NCBI RefSeq assembly: GCF_014200595.1
Contig: NZ_JACHCG010000003.1
Span: 472,084-536,083 of the forward strand
Reading direction: 5' to 3'
Length of the DNA stretch: 64,000 nt
DNA from: Pedobacter cryoconitis
GTDB taxonomy: Bacteria > Bacteroidota > Bacteroidia > Sphingobacteriales > Sphingobacteriaceae
The position numbers and the translations under genes were made by a program. Positions 1-8,894 of the stretch are shown here, one piece after another. The notes below the pieces were generated by a model. The model worked only from the letters and a program-made list of their open reading frames with translations. It did not search any database and was not told the origin of the DNA. Position 1 is the first letter of the stretch. Each line of letters begins with the position of its first letter.

Positions 1-22
1 ACTTATAGATGAGCGTTTCCAT
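1..22 (-). CDS. Possible start of a further downstream gene (7 codons only)
   Basis: An ATG at 22 on the minus strand, 25 bases after the stop of the barrel-protein gene, opens a frame reading METLIYK that runs off the window. An A-rich stretch lies just before it. The spacing would suit another gene of the same operon, but seven codons cannot establish that it is real or what it encodes. Confidence 0.25.
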
Positions 23-47
23 AGTTTTCTTTTTGCTTAAGCGCAGG

Positions 48-2510
48 CTACAATTTTGGACTGGCCCTTCTGTTCAGGTCCTCAGCACCTGTCCCTCTTG
101 ATTTCGAAGATTTTACTGTTTGTTTTCCAAAGCTATAGCTAAAGGTTAAAGTTGCCTTCCGGCTTACCCACCGGTTATAAATGGCAAGATCCAGGTTTTG
201 ATATTTAAGAGATCCTGTGTATTGAGAATTCAGGAAAATGTCACTTACATTCAATTTCAGTTTGGCTCTCTTTTCTGCAAATGTTTTTTGGATTCCCGCA
301 TCAAAATTATACCGGGGTTTAATAGCCCTTTCTATGCCATAGACATAAGGTGAAACATAAGCGAAGTTCAATTCAGCACTCCAGGTATCTGAAATTTTAA
401 TCGCATTATAAATATTAATATTGTAGGCCAGTTTACCCGCATAAAAATTTCCGCCCAGTAAGCCCATATCCGTAAATTTATTATAATACAGATTAAACTG
501 GTTCTGCATCGACCACCACGGCCTGATGTTTAACGGGAAGGAAAGGTTAGCAGAGTAATTCTTAAAATTACCCAGGTTACCTTGTATGGCTTTAATTACC
601 TTGGTAGAATCATTTTGTTCGGTTAGCTGAACGATATAATCTTTAGTATTTGAATACCCAAGAGATAGCGTTGCCAGGCCTTTATAAGTATAACTGATTT
701 CAAAGTTATCTGTAAACTGCGGCTTTAGAAACGGGTTCCCCTGATCTAAAGTATAAGGATCCTGGAAAAACACGAAAGGATTGAGCTGCTGATAGTTCGG
801 GCGGTCAATCCTCCTGCTGTAGGAGTACCTGATCGAATTGTCAGCATCAATGGTCTGACTCACAAATACCGAAGGAAATAAAGACAGGTAATTGCTGTCT
901 ACTACCTTGTTATCTGTGATAGAATTTCCATTTGAATGTGTCAATTCTGCACGCATACCTGCCTGAACGCTCCATTTATCCCATTTTTTATTAAAATTTA
1001 CATAAGCTGAATTGACGTTTTCTTTATAGATGAACTTATTGGATTGTAAAGGATCATTCTGCCAGTTCCCACTCAGCAGCCTTTCAAAACCATAATCATT
1101 TATCGTCTTTACATAATCACTTTTAAGTCCAGTTTCAAAAACAAGTCCTTCTTGTAGTGGCAGCGTCAAATCAACACGGCCAGTCAAAATATCTATTTTG
1201 GATTCCGTACTGTTCCGCTGTGTCTGATTATCAGTCAGCAGGTTATCAGCATCAAAAAAGTTAGTATTGAAATCCTGGTTCCTTTTATTGTTGTAACCAG
1301 AATAAGTTGCGTCAAAGCGTATACCAGCCCCTGTTTTATTAAAATCTCTTTTCAGGTTAAAGTTTGTCGTGATATACCTGCGTGGCGCATAAGTGGATGA
1401 ATTTTGTTGTAAGGAACTGGAAACACCAGATTCCCCGCCACTGATATGTGTATTGCTCACCCCGTTAATATCATCTTTAACTACCCCCCCATCCACTAAT
1501 ATGCCGATACTGGTCTTCTCTGAAGGAGAAAAGTCAACACCAAATTTCCCTGTTACTCCTTTTCCAACTTTAGGCTGGGTCAGGTACTGATCAAATACAC
1601 TGGTTTTATCGTTAAAATTCACATTCCTCTTGAGCGTGGTTTCATTATAATCTGCACTTCTGTACTGATTGACATTTCCATACACATTCCACTTTTCTGT
1701 CCTGTGGTTCAGGCTCAGGTTCGCAAATTCACGCCAGAGGTCTTTCGGGCCATAAGGAACGATTCCATTCCCCACACTTGTGGAAAAACTACCGTTGGTG
1801 CCGAATAATTTACTTTTCTTTAATTTGATGTCGATGATACCCGCGTTGCCGGAAGCATCGTATTTGGCCGAAGGATTAGCAATAATATCAATAGTAGCTA
1901 CCTGATCACTGGTCATACTTTTTAACAAATTGGCCAGGTCAGTACTTGATAGATAGTTCTTTCTTCCATCGATCATAACCAGCACCCCGCTTTTATTTTT
2001 AAGCTTGATCTCATCGTTCTGATGATTAACAATTACACCCGGAGCCTTTTCTAAAATTTCCAGCACAGTACTTCCCCCCGCCAGAATACTATTTTCGATA
2101 TTCAGTGTAGTTCTGTCTATCTTTTGTTCAATCAATGGTTTTTTTACTACAATATTAACCTGGGAAAGAGACTTGCTATCTGTCAATACGATCAAATCGT
2201 CTACTTTGACATGCAGATGCGTAGAATCCAGCACAAAATTATTGCTGCGTTTTTTCACATAACCGATCATGGATACCGAAATATAATAGGTTCCCGGTGC
2301 AACAGCAGGAAACAGGTAGTTTCCAGAAAAATCCGCTTGCGCTAATTTAACCTGCGTAGAATCCTGCGACCGGAGTAAACTGATGGTCGCAAGGCTTAAA
2401 GCACCTTTATGATCATCATAAACTGTTCCTGTAACTGTTCCCTGGGCATAACTTCCCGCAGAGATCAACAATAAAAAGAGCAGCGTATATATGTTTTTTG
2501 TAATCTTCAT
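48..2510 (-). CDS. TonB-receptor-like outer-membrane beta-barrel protein
   Basis: Probable outer-membrane protein of 820 residues. Residues 1-22 form a signal peptide ending in SYA before Gln, typical of Bacteroidota. Residues about 24-115 form a carboxypeptidase-regulatory-like beta-sandwich (GTVTGTVYDDHKGA). A plug-like domain follows to about 235, then a long beta-strand-rich barrel to the C-terminus. This order matches the Bacteroidota 'outer membrane beta-barrel family', relatives of TonB-dependent receptors that lack SusC features. No TonB box is obvious. It is the last full gene of the accessory operon, 77 bases after the cupin gene. Inferred roles are passage, re-uptake or sensing of the exported product, or self-protection. 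It could also be an unrelated neighbour, as such barrels are common in these genomes. Confidence 0.85.
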   Translation of the reverse strand: MKITKNIYTLLFLLLISAGSYAQGTVTGTVYDDHKGALSLATISLLRSQDSTQVKLAQADFSGNYLFPAVAPGTYYISVSMIGYVKKRSNNFVLDSTHLHVKVDDLIVLTDSKSLSQVNIVVKKPLIEQKIDRTTLNIENSILAGGSTVLEILEKAPGVIVNHQNDEIKLKNKSGVLVMIDGRKNYLSSTDLANLLKSMTSDQVATIDIIANPSAKYDASGNAGIIDIKLKKSKLFGTNGSFSTSVGNGIVPYGPKDLWREFANLSLNHRTEKWNVYGNVNQYRSADYNETTLKRNVNFNDKTSVFDQYLTQPKVGKGVTGKFGVDFSPSEKTSIGILVDGGVVKDDINGVSNTHISGGESGVSSSLQQNSSTYAPRRYITTNFNLKRDFNKTGAGIRFDATYSGYNNKRNQDFNTNFFDADNLLTDNQTQRNSTESKIDILTGRVDLTLPLQEGLVFETGLKSDYVKTINDYGFERLLSGNWQNDPLQSNKFIYKENVNSAYVNFNKKWDKWSVQAGMRAELTHSNGNSITDNKVVDSNYLSLFPSVFVSQTIDADNSIRYSYSRRIDRPNYQQLNPFVFFQDPYTLDQGNPFLKPQFTDNFEISYTYKGLATLSLGYSNTKDYIVQLTEQNDSTKVIKAIQGNLGNFKNYSANLSFPLNIRPWWSMQNQFNLYYNKFTDMGLLGGNFYAGKLAYNINIYNAIKISDTWSAELNFAYVSPYVYGIERAIKPRYNFDAGIQKTFAEKRAKLKLNVSDIFLNSQYTGSLKYQNLDLAIYNRWVSRKATLTFSYSFGKQTVKSSKSRGTGAEDLNRRASPKL

Positions 2511-2587
2511 TTCTTTAATTATAAGTAGAGGCAGAATAGATTGAATGGATAAAAGTACCGAACATAAATTCGCTGAAAGTATAAATT

Positions 2588-3553
2588 CTAGTGTATTTTA
2601 TAAAATACTTTTCTCATTAAATGCGACAAACCAGCATAAAAACCAATAAAAGGGAGTGCGATACTGATTTGACGGATTGGCCAGAGACCACGGCGGTATA
2701 AATTTCGTACAAAGTAATTGGAGAAATCACCAAGAATATGAATTGGACTTGCCCAGCAATAAGCCAGTGTAAAACCAATTTTACCATCAGTTGGCACCAC
2801 TCCATGATGCCAATAAGGAGGAATATACAGGGCATCTCCCTCTTCTACATCCGCAATAAAGGAATTCAATTTCAGCTCTTTGTCTAAAGCTTCCCCTTCC
2901 AGGTGCTTTTCTTTTTCTAAAAAATCTGTGATCTGTTTTACTTGTGGAATACCCGGTGGTAATAAAGCCACACGTTTACTTCCATTCACCTGGCACATCA
3001 ATGTTTCATCGGCATCGTGATAATGCCATGCAGTAGCCGCCCGGCGATAAATAAAAAAGCGTCTTTGGGAATATAATCTCGGTTTTTCTTCCGGATCTAA
3101 AAACTCAAATCCACCCAGATCTTTTATAATTCCTTTGAAACGGTTATTTGGTGAGATCACTTCCCCGGGAAGGCTTAATATTTTATCCTGGTTTTGAAAT
3201 AAACGTTCAATTGCATCATGAAACTGCATTTCCTCACGTCCATCTTTATGACGGACCTGGTTGTTGAAATTTTGATGCGGATAAACGTGCAGCTTAAAAT
3301 TTTCACAAGCGGAAAGCCAGTAGTCTTTATCTTTCCATTTCTTGACTGCGGGCCAGTGTTTAACTGCACCTTTAATCAGACATGGTTTATTCTGGGAAAC
3401 CCAGTCTCTTTTAAACGAACTTTCACAAAGATCGCTGGCATTGACAACATTCACTCCTGCTGCATTTTCGATTCCGGGGATTACAGAAAAGAACGAATTG
3501 CAAAGTTCATTCATCTCCAAATCTCCATTTATAGGATTAGCTAACGTACTCAT
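2588..3553 (-). CDS. Cupin/JmjC-like Fe(II)/2-oxoglutarate oxygenase (Cupin_8 type)
   Basis: This 321-residue protein resembles Cupin_8/JmjC-like hydroxylases, which use iron and 2-oxoglutarate to hydroxylate amino-acid side chains. The N-terminal part contains the family-like NKPCLIKGAVKHWPAVKKW segment (about 55-73). The metal region is WHYHDADE (176-183) followed by CQVNGSKRV (187-195), and the distal histidine lies in YIPPYWHHGV (about 243-252). Where relatives have H-x-D, this protein reads H-Y-H-D-A-D, so which residues bind iron is uncertain. The C-terminal 40 residues are hydrophobic and basic and may touch the membrane. It sits 35 bases after the racemase gene. I infer a tailoring role, hydroxylating either a carrier-bound residue or the finished peptide. 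The substrate cannot be read from sequence. Confidence 0.75.
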   Translation of the reverse strand: MSTLANPINGDLEMNELCNSFFSVIPGIENAAGVNVVNASDLCESSFKRDWVSQNKPCLIKGAVKHWPAVKKWKDKDYWLSACENFKLHVYPHQNFNNQVRHKDGREEMQFHDAIERLFQNQDKILSLPGEVISPNNRFKGIIKDLGGFEFLDPEEKPRLYSQRRFFIYRRAATAWHYHDADETLMCQVNGSKRVALLPPGIPQVKQITDFLEKEKHLEGEALDKELKLNSFIADVEEGDALYIPPYWHHGVVPTDGKIGFTLAYCWASPIHILGDFSNYFVRNLYRRGLWPIRQISIALPFIGFYAGLSHLMRKVFYKIH

Positions 3554-3588
3554 AATTAGGTAGGATTAATTTTCCGGATAAATATTTT

Positions 3589-4332
3589 TTAATTGGTCAC
3601 CTCTCTGATCAGTGCTTTAGCCAATACGGTTACAGAATCGATGATCAGGATGTTATCTTCTTCACTTTCTTTGATAATAAGTGATAACTCTGTGCATCCC
3701 AGGATGATCGCATCTACATTTTGCGCTTTAAAAAATGAAATTGCACGTCTGGATAAAAGTTCCGCCTCGGGAGTAATCACTGCATTTGATTTAATGCCGA
3801 TTTCAGGATCATAGATCATTTTATGAATAACATCATTCTGAAATTCAAACTCAGGTACCACCACTTCATACCCCAGCTGCAAGAGCAGGTCTTTATACAG
3901 TCCGGTTTTATAGGTACCATTGGTTGCCATAATACCAACTCTACGTACCTTTTTATGATAGTTTTGGATGTATTTGCAGGTTTCAAACGGCATATTCAGC
4001 AATTTAAGCTCACTGCTTAAAGCACTGGAGATGACATCAAAAATTTTCGGGGAGTGACAGGTATTACAAGCCAGTCCGATCACCGTAGCCCCAACTGCCT
4101 CCAGTTTTTTAATAATAGAAATGATATTATATGCAGGATTTGTAATCAGGTCGTTTTCTAAATATAAAGTTCTGTCGGTGATATCTTTGGGAAAAGACAT
4201 TAAAACGGCCGATAAATGCTGCTGGTCTGTCTTCGCTTTTGTTTCACATAAGATACTGTTAAACAATGCCACACCAGATTGAGGCCCCATCCCTCCTACA
4301 ATACCGATAACCTTTTCTTTAATCAGAGTCAT
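3589..4332 (-). CDS. Aspartate/glutamate racemase family protein
   Basis: This 247-residue protein is a cofactor-independent amino-acid racemase of the Asp/Glu/hydantoin racemase superfamily, near the usual size for the family. It opens with the family motif GIVGGMGPQSG (10-20). Both catalytic cysteines are present: C89 in LACNTC and C213 in LGCTELSL, so it should be active. The enzyme interconverts L- and D-forms in the cytoplasm, most often of Asp or Glu, although the YgeA branch acts on other amino acids. It lies between a secreted serine hydrolase (17-base gap) and the cupin gene (35-base gap). I infer that it supplies a D-amino acid to an adenylation domain, since only one epimerisation domain occurs in the window. 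A cell-wall role is also possible. Confidence 0.85.
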   Translation of the reverse strand: MTLIKEKVIGIVGGMGPQSGVALFNSILCETKAKTDQQHLSAVLMSFPKDITDRTLYLENDLITNPAYNIISIIKKLEAVGATVIGLACNTCHSPKIFDVISSALSSELKLLNMPFETCKYIQNYHKKVRRVGIMATNGTYKTGLYKDLLLQLGYEVVVPEFEFQNDVIHKMIYDPEIGIKSNAVITPEAELLSRRAISFFKAQNVDAIILGCTELSLIIKESEEDNILIIDSVTVLAKALIREVTN

Positions 4333-4349
4333 AATATAATGTTTAAGTA

Positions 4350-5789
4350 TTAATTGAGTCTTTTAAGGCATTCTTTGATCTGGCCTTCTACCTCAGTAGT
4401 ACCAGGATTAAGCAGCTTGCATTGTGTAAAATTTGCAAGGGCCGATTTATAGTCTTTCAGTCTGAAATCCAGCTTTCCTAATTCTAAGTAGGCTTCAGAT
4501 TTTTCAGGATGCCTCTTTCTGTTTTCTTCCATCAGCCTTTTCGCAACGGTTTTGTTATCCGAAGCAATGATCAGGGCAAGATTATTTAAGCTGGCGAAGG
4601 AGAGTTCTTTGTTTGAAGTATGTGCAACCTTATTAAACAGATTGTCTACGGGCCCAGTTCTGTAAATCCTTAATAAAGCAAGCGCAGGATCCGGGTAATG
4701 TTCGAAATCACTATCATCCAGTAGAGGATCAATATTCAGGTTGACAGATAATTCGTTTAGTTTATTCAGGATAGACATGCCCAGGCTGCTGTTGGTAAAG
4801 AACGCAACACCGCTTTTATTCTTTTTAGAATAGTATACCCAGGAACGGAAGCCGTCCTGAACACCATTCTGAAAAATAATAGTGTCACCCTGTGCGTATT
4901 GGAGACCAAATCCAGCTCCCCAATAGAGCAATTTCCCTTTATCACCCAAACCAATATCGCCATGTGTGATATCTTTTACGCGATCATCAGATAAGTATTT
5001 TCTATTAAAAATAGAAGTAATTAATGTCGCATAATCCTTGGCAGTGGTATGTATACCACCCGAAACCAGGACAGAATCATTTTTCCATTTTTTGATTTCT
5101 TTACCAAAAACAGTATATCCGGTTGCATAATTTTGAGGATAAGAGCCATCCTTTTCATATTTAGAGAAAGTCCGGTGCAATTGTAAAGGCTCATAAACCA
5201 ACTCTTTCAGATACGTATCAGCACTCTTTTTAAGGATAACTTCAATTACATTTCCAAGATAAACATAACCGGCGCTGGAGTAAACAAAGTCAGTACCGGG
5301 GGCAGCAACCAATTCCAGTACCTCCGCATTATTTTCTCTCTTATAATTTTCGATGCCAGAAGAATGACTTAAAATCATCCTTGCGGTAATCAATTTATAC
5401 CGGCTATCGTGCTGTAAAAGCGGATATTCAAGATATTCGTATAAGGGTTTATCCAGATCCAGTTTCTGCTGATCTGCCAGCTGCATAGCCACAAAAACCA
5501 GGAAGCTTTTGGATAAAGAACAGGCTTCAAATATAGTTTCAGGATCTGCCTGATCACTAACCAGCTGCGTTTTGCTTCCATACACATTGGAGAACACAAC
5601 CTGATCATTATTGATTATAGCCAGTGACAAACCGGGGATACCGATATCGGTAAGCATGTCATTCACCTGCTTATTAAATTGTTTAGTTTCGATAACCCTA
5701 TGGTTTGCTTTGAAAGTAGCCGTTTGCTGCGCATGTGCAGTGATGCAGCAAATTATAAGCGCAGCCAGCAAGAGATTAATTTTTTTCAT
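4350..5789 (-). CDS. Secreted serine hydrolase (class C beta-lactamase fold) with C-terminal TPR
   Basis: The start chosen is the ATG at 5789, giving 479 residues. It places a clean signal peptide (MKKINLLLAALIICCITAHA) first and lies 10 bases after the preceding stop; an in-frame ATG at 5831 would add 14 residues before that signal and overlap the upstream gene. The domain belongs to the beta-lactamase/D-aminopeptidase superfamily: nucleophile motif S91-L-S-K94, general-base motif Y170-S-S in FVYSSAGY, and a third motif reading QNGVQDGF where relatives usually have HxG. The C-terminal part (about 430-475) has TPR-like helices. It probably works in the periplasm. Paired with the peptidase-ABC fusion just upstream, it may trim or inactivate the product. 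A housekeeping peptidase role cannot be excluded. Confidence 0.82.
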   Translation of the reverse strand: MKKINLLLAALIICCITAHAQQTATFKANHRVIETKQFNKQVNDMLTDIGIPGLSLAIINNDQVVFSNVYGSKTQLVSDQADPETIFEACSLSKSFLVFVAMQLADQQKLDLDKPLYEYLEYPLLQHDSRYKLITARMILSHSSGIENYKRENNAEVLELVAAPGTDFVYSSAGYVYLGNVIEVILKKSADTYLKELVYEPLQLHRTFSKYEKDGSYPQNYATGYTVFGKEIKKWKNDSVLVSGGIHTTAKDYATLITSIFNRKYLSDDRVKDITHGDIGLGDKGKLLYWGAGFGLQYAQGDTIIFQNGVQDGFRSWVYYSKKNKSGVAFFTNSSLGMSILNKLNELSVNLNIDPLLDDSDFEHYPDPALALLRIYRTGPVDNLFNKVAHTSNKELSFASLNNLALIIASDNKTVAKRLMEENRKRHPEKSEAYLELGKLDFRLKDYKSALANFTQCKLLNPGTTEVEGQIKECLKRLN

Positions 5790-5799
5790 AACGATTGGA

Positions 5800-8700
5800 T
5801 TAAACCAGCTCAACGGCCGATAAATTTTCACTCACATATTTTTCTAACCGCCCTTGTTTCATTTTCATGATGTCATTGGCTACATCAAAATAATGGTCAT
5901 CATGCGTGATCGCTATGACGATTTTACCTAGTTTTTGCATATCAGGCAGTAATATTCTGTAGAAGAAGCTTCGGTAACCAGGATCCTGATCCGCAGCCCA
6001 TTCATCGAATAAATAAATTGGGGAATCTTCTAAATAACATTGCAGCAAGGCCAGTCTTTTTCTTTGTCCGCCGGATAAATCAATAGTACTATATCCTTTT
6101 TCACTGATTTCAACCTTTTCATCCAGGTTCAGGATCTTTAAATACTTGGCGATATCTGCCGCCTTATCATTAATGTTGATGTTGTATAACTTTTCAAACA
6201 GATAAGAAGGGCTGAACACAGTAGAAAAATATTCACCAAGCTGGCTGCCTGTTACCGGCTTATCATTGATCAGTATTCTTCCCTGATCCGGCTCATATAA
6301 ACCGGTGAGTAGTTTTGCCAGCGTAGTTTTACCACTTCCGTTAGCCCCTATGATAAATAATATCTCTCCTTTTTTAACTTCCAGTTCAATAGGGCCGACA
6401 CCAAAAGAATTCTTTTCATTTTTGTTTTTATGCTGATAGCTCACACCTTGCAGTTTGATGCTGTTCACTACTTTTTCCAGCGGTAATGGTTCTGCATAAA
6501 TGTCGAGCGTTGCCGGAATACCTGTCAGAAACTCCTGAACACGGTTCCATGCTATTTTCAATTGCATAATAGCAGGTACAGAACCCAGTAATTCATTGAT
6601 AGGCTTCATCAGGTACAGCAATATGATAACGAAGCTCATAATAGTAGAAGCATAAATTCCAGGGAAAATTTTAGGCAATGCAAACACAACTGTACCTAAT
6701 AACACCACCAGCAGAGACTCTCCGACCATACTTGCGTTGATAAACCGGACATTTGCAGTGGTCATTTTTTCCTTGAACTCATTGACAGTATGCGTTAAAT
6801 CTGCTTTATATTCCAGCTTTTTGTTCCGGTGCATACTAATTTCTTTGAAGCCATCCATTAAACCATTAATATGGTTCATAAAAACGTTACGTGTAGTCCA
6901 GGCTTCTTCAAAGTATTTGTTGGTGCTTTTACTCACCAGGTAGTAGAGCAGTGAAACGCAAAGAACCAGTACGATTGTCAGAATTGTAGCCCAGAAAGCA
7001 ATAGAAGCCAGGTAAATAAAGGTACCCAGAGCTGTAAATGTACTGGTAATCAGCATAACCAGCATATTGGTAGACTCACCAATCGTATTCACATTATCAT
7101 TAAGCGCAGTATAGATCTTTCCACGGTCTATTTTCTCAAAATTCTGATAATTGGTAGAAAAAAGTTTGTCAATAATCCGGATTCTCAATTCATAAACGAC
7201 ATTTCTGCTGATAGTCACCAGGTTAACCTGTACATACCTTCTTCCTAAAATATAGATGCAACAGGTTAATGCATAATAGAACAATAAATATTTCCACTGC
7301 GAATTGTCAACAGAAGAGGTAATTAACACAATGACCAGCATATTGGCTAAGCCAGAGAGGATACTCATCACTAAAATCTGAGGCAATTGATTTTTCAATT
7401 TGTCCTGTTCAGGAAACAGCAAACTGATGAAAAAAGCAAAAAAGCTAATGGCAATCGCACCCAAAACCAGTTGCGCCATTACCAGAAAACTAACTGGCGA
7501 CCATACTATAGCAGACTCCCAGGTGAAACCTGCCAAAGCCTTCGGCACCAGGTAGAGTGCAAAAAATATCGGAACAAGGCACAAAACAAAGAAGAAAAGC
7601 TGAGCAGATTTTTCACGGGTCAAGCCTTCAAATTTTCGCTTCTGTTTGAAAGCATCTATTCCTATTTTCCCCACAAATGCGACTACTAATAAGACATATC
7701 CTGCCAGCAGGAAAGTAACAAATGCATAAGTCTGATCACTCTTATCGACTTTTTCAAAATCTTTAGTTACTGGATCGCCTGCCAATATCCTGGTTACATT
7801 CTCCCCAATCAAAGTCGTAAAACTACTATTGGAATTTGCCAGTATCGCCAGTGCAGTATGCCCGGCGGTATTTAGGTTTACATAAGAAGTATAGTTTGGA
7901 TTTAACCCTTCATGATAAATATTACCTTTCCCATCCAGATTGACTTCCCAGCCCATTGCATAAGAAGACATTCCATGTAAGGGTACGGTCTGATCACGTT
8001 CATGGGTAGTATTAGCCAGTTCCTTTAATTCAGAATTTGTAGTGCCCAACTGAAATTCAAGCCATTTAGCCATATCAGTTGTATTGGAGATCACATAACC
8101 AGCTGCATTATTTCCTTTATAAACCGGTGCAGTATAAGGCCTTGCTTTATAGAATCCAATTTTATATCCTTTGGCCATCAACTCAGGGTCAGCAGGAATA
8201 CCAATCGAAGAATTAGCTAGCTGAAGCGTACCTATTACCTGGTTTTGGAGATAAGATTCAAAGGGCTGATGTGTTACTGTTTGTATAACACAGGCGAGAA
8301 TATCATAGTTGATCGTCGCATATTCAAATTTTTTGCCCGGTAAATTGCGCAAGTCCAGATCTACTGTTTTTCTAACAGTTTGTTCGAGCGAATTAGCAGT
8401 ATTACTTTCAGGGATGAGTGAAAGCGTTTGCCAGGAAATTCCACTGGTATGGTGTAACAACTGACGGATTGTAACTTTAGCCGCTTTGTCTTTATAGTTT
8501 ACTTTAAACCAGGGAATATAATCGGCTACATCAGCATCGAGCTTCAGTGAACCTGTTTTAGCGAGGTTTAAAACAGCGAGCGCAGTAAATGCCTTACTCG
8601 TAGACCCCAGCTGAAATAAAGTCTGTGCTGTAACCGGTATTTTTTTCTCCAGATCTGCATAGCCATAATTTCTGATGATCCGGTGCCCATCTTTCAGGAT

Positions 8701-8868
8701 GACCAGGCTCAGACCAGGAATTTTCCCGCGCTCCATCAGTGTAGTAACCTCCTGATCAATCTGATTGATCAGGACTTTATCTTCTTTTGTCTGAGCAAAA
8801 GAATAGCCAGGTATACCGCAGCTTAGCAGTATAGCAATAACAATACTTTTGACTTTAAAATTTCCCAT
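5800..8868 (-). CDS. Periplasmic serine peptidase fused to a peptide-export ABC transporter
   Basis: This 1022-residue fusion has a signal peptide (1-26, ending SFAQ) and a beta-lactamase-fold serine peptidase (about 30-360) with S89-T-S-K92, Y183-A-T and an H-E-G third motif. About three membrane helices follow (roughly 380-480), then a six-helix ABC transmembrane region (to about 780) and a nucleotide-binding domain. The latter has Walker A GANGSGKTTLAKLL, signature LSGGQRKRL, Walker B PIYLFDEWAADQD and the switch histidine in ITHDD. The ABC half resembles cyclic-peptide exporters (PvdE/SyrD type). Peptidase, three helices, then ABC half-transporter is the layout described for prodrug-activating peptidases such as ZmaM; ClbP and XcnG are simpler relatives. 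I infer that it exports the cluster product and cleaves it on the periplasmic side. Domain calls are firm; the prodrug role is a hypothesis. Confidence 0.9.
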   Translation of the reverse strand: MGNFKVKSIVIAILLSCGIPGYSFAQTKEDKVLINQIDQEVTTLMERGKIPGLSLVILKDGHRIIRNYGYADLEKKIPVTAQTLFQLGSTSKAFTALAVLNLAKTGSLKLDADVADYIPWFKVNYKDKAAKVTIRQLLHHTSGISWQTLSLIPESNTANSLEQTVRKTVDLDLRNLPGKKFEYATINYDILACVIQTVTHQPFESYLQNQVIGTLQLANSSIGIPADPELMAKGYKIGFYKARPYTAPVYKGNNAAGYVISNTTDMAKWLEFQLGTTNSELKELANTTHERDQTVPLHGMSSYAMGWEVNLDGKGNIYHEGLNPNYTSYVNLNTAGHTALAILANSNSSFTTLIGENVTRILAGDPVTKDFEKVDKSDQTYAFVTFLLAGYVLLVVAFVGKIGIDAFKQKRKFEGLTREKSAQLFFFVLCLVPIFFALYLVPKALAGFTWESAIVWSPVSFLVMAQLVLGAIAISFFAFFISLLFPEQDKLKNQLPQILVMSILSGLANMLVIVLITSSVDNSQWKYLLFYYALTCCIYILGRRYVQVNLVTISRNVVYELRIRIIDKLFSTNYQNFEKIDRGKIYTALNDNVNTIGESTNMLVMLITSTFTALGTFIYLASIAFWATILTIVLVLCVSLLYYLVSKSTNKYFEEAWTTRNVFMNHINGLMDGFKEISMHRNKKLEYKADLTHTVNEFKEKMTTANVRFINASMVGESLLVVLLGTVVFALPKIFPGIYASTIMSFVIILLYLMKPINELLGSVPAIMQLKIAWNRVQEFLTGIPATLDIYAEPLPLEKVVNSIKLQGVSYQHKNKNEKNSFGVGPIELEVKKGEILFIIGANGSGKTTLAKLLTGLYEPDQGRILINDKPVTGSQLGEYFSTVFSPSYLFEKLYNININDKAADIAKYLKILNLDEKVEISEKGYSTIDLSGGQRKRLALLQCYLEDSPIYLFDEWAADQDPGYRSFFYRILLPDMQKLGKIVIAITHDDHYFDVANDIMKMKQGRLEKYVSENLSAVELV

Positions 8869-8894
8869 TTGAATTGAATAACTTGTATTGATTA

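Noticed and set aside
5790..5831. ATG at 5831 as the start of the TPR-containing serine hydrolase
   Set aside because: It would overlap the preceding gene and put 14 residues before a complete signal peptide; the ATG at 5789 fits better.
5800..8868. Two separate genes joined by a missed stop codon
   Set aside because: One frame is open throughout, and peptidase-membrane-ABC fusions are a known architecture.
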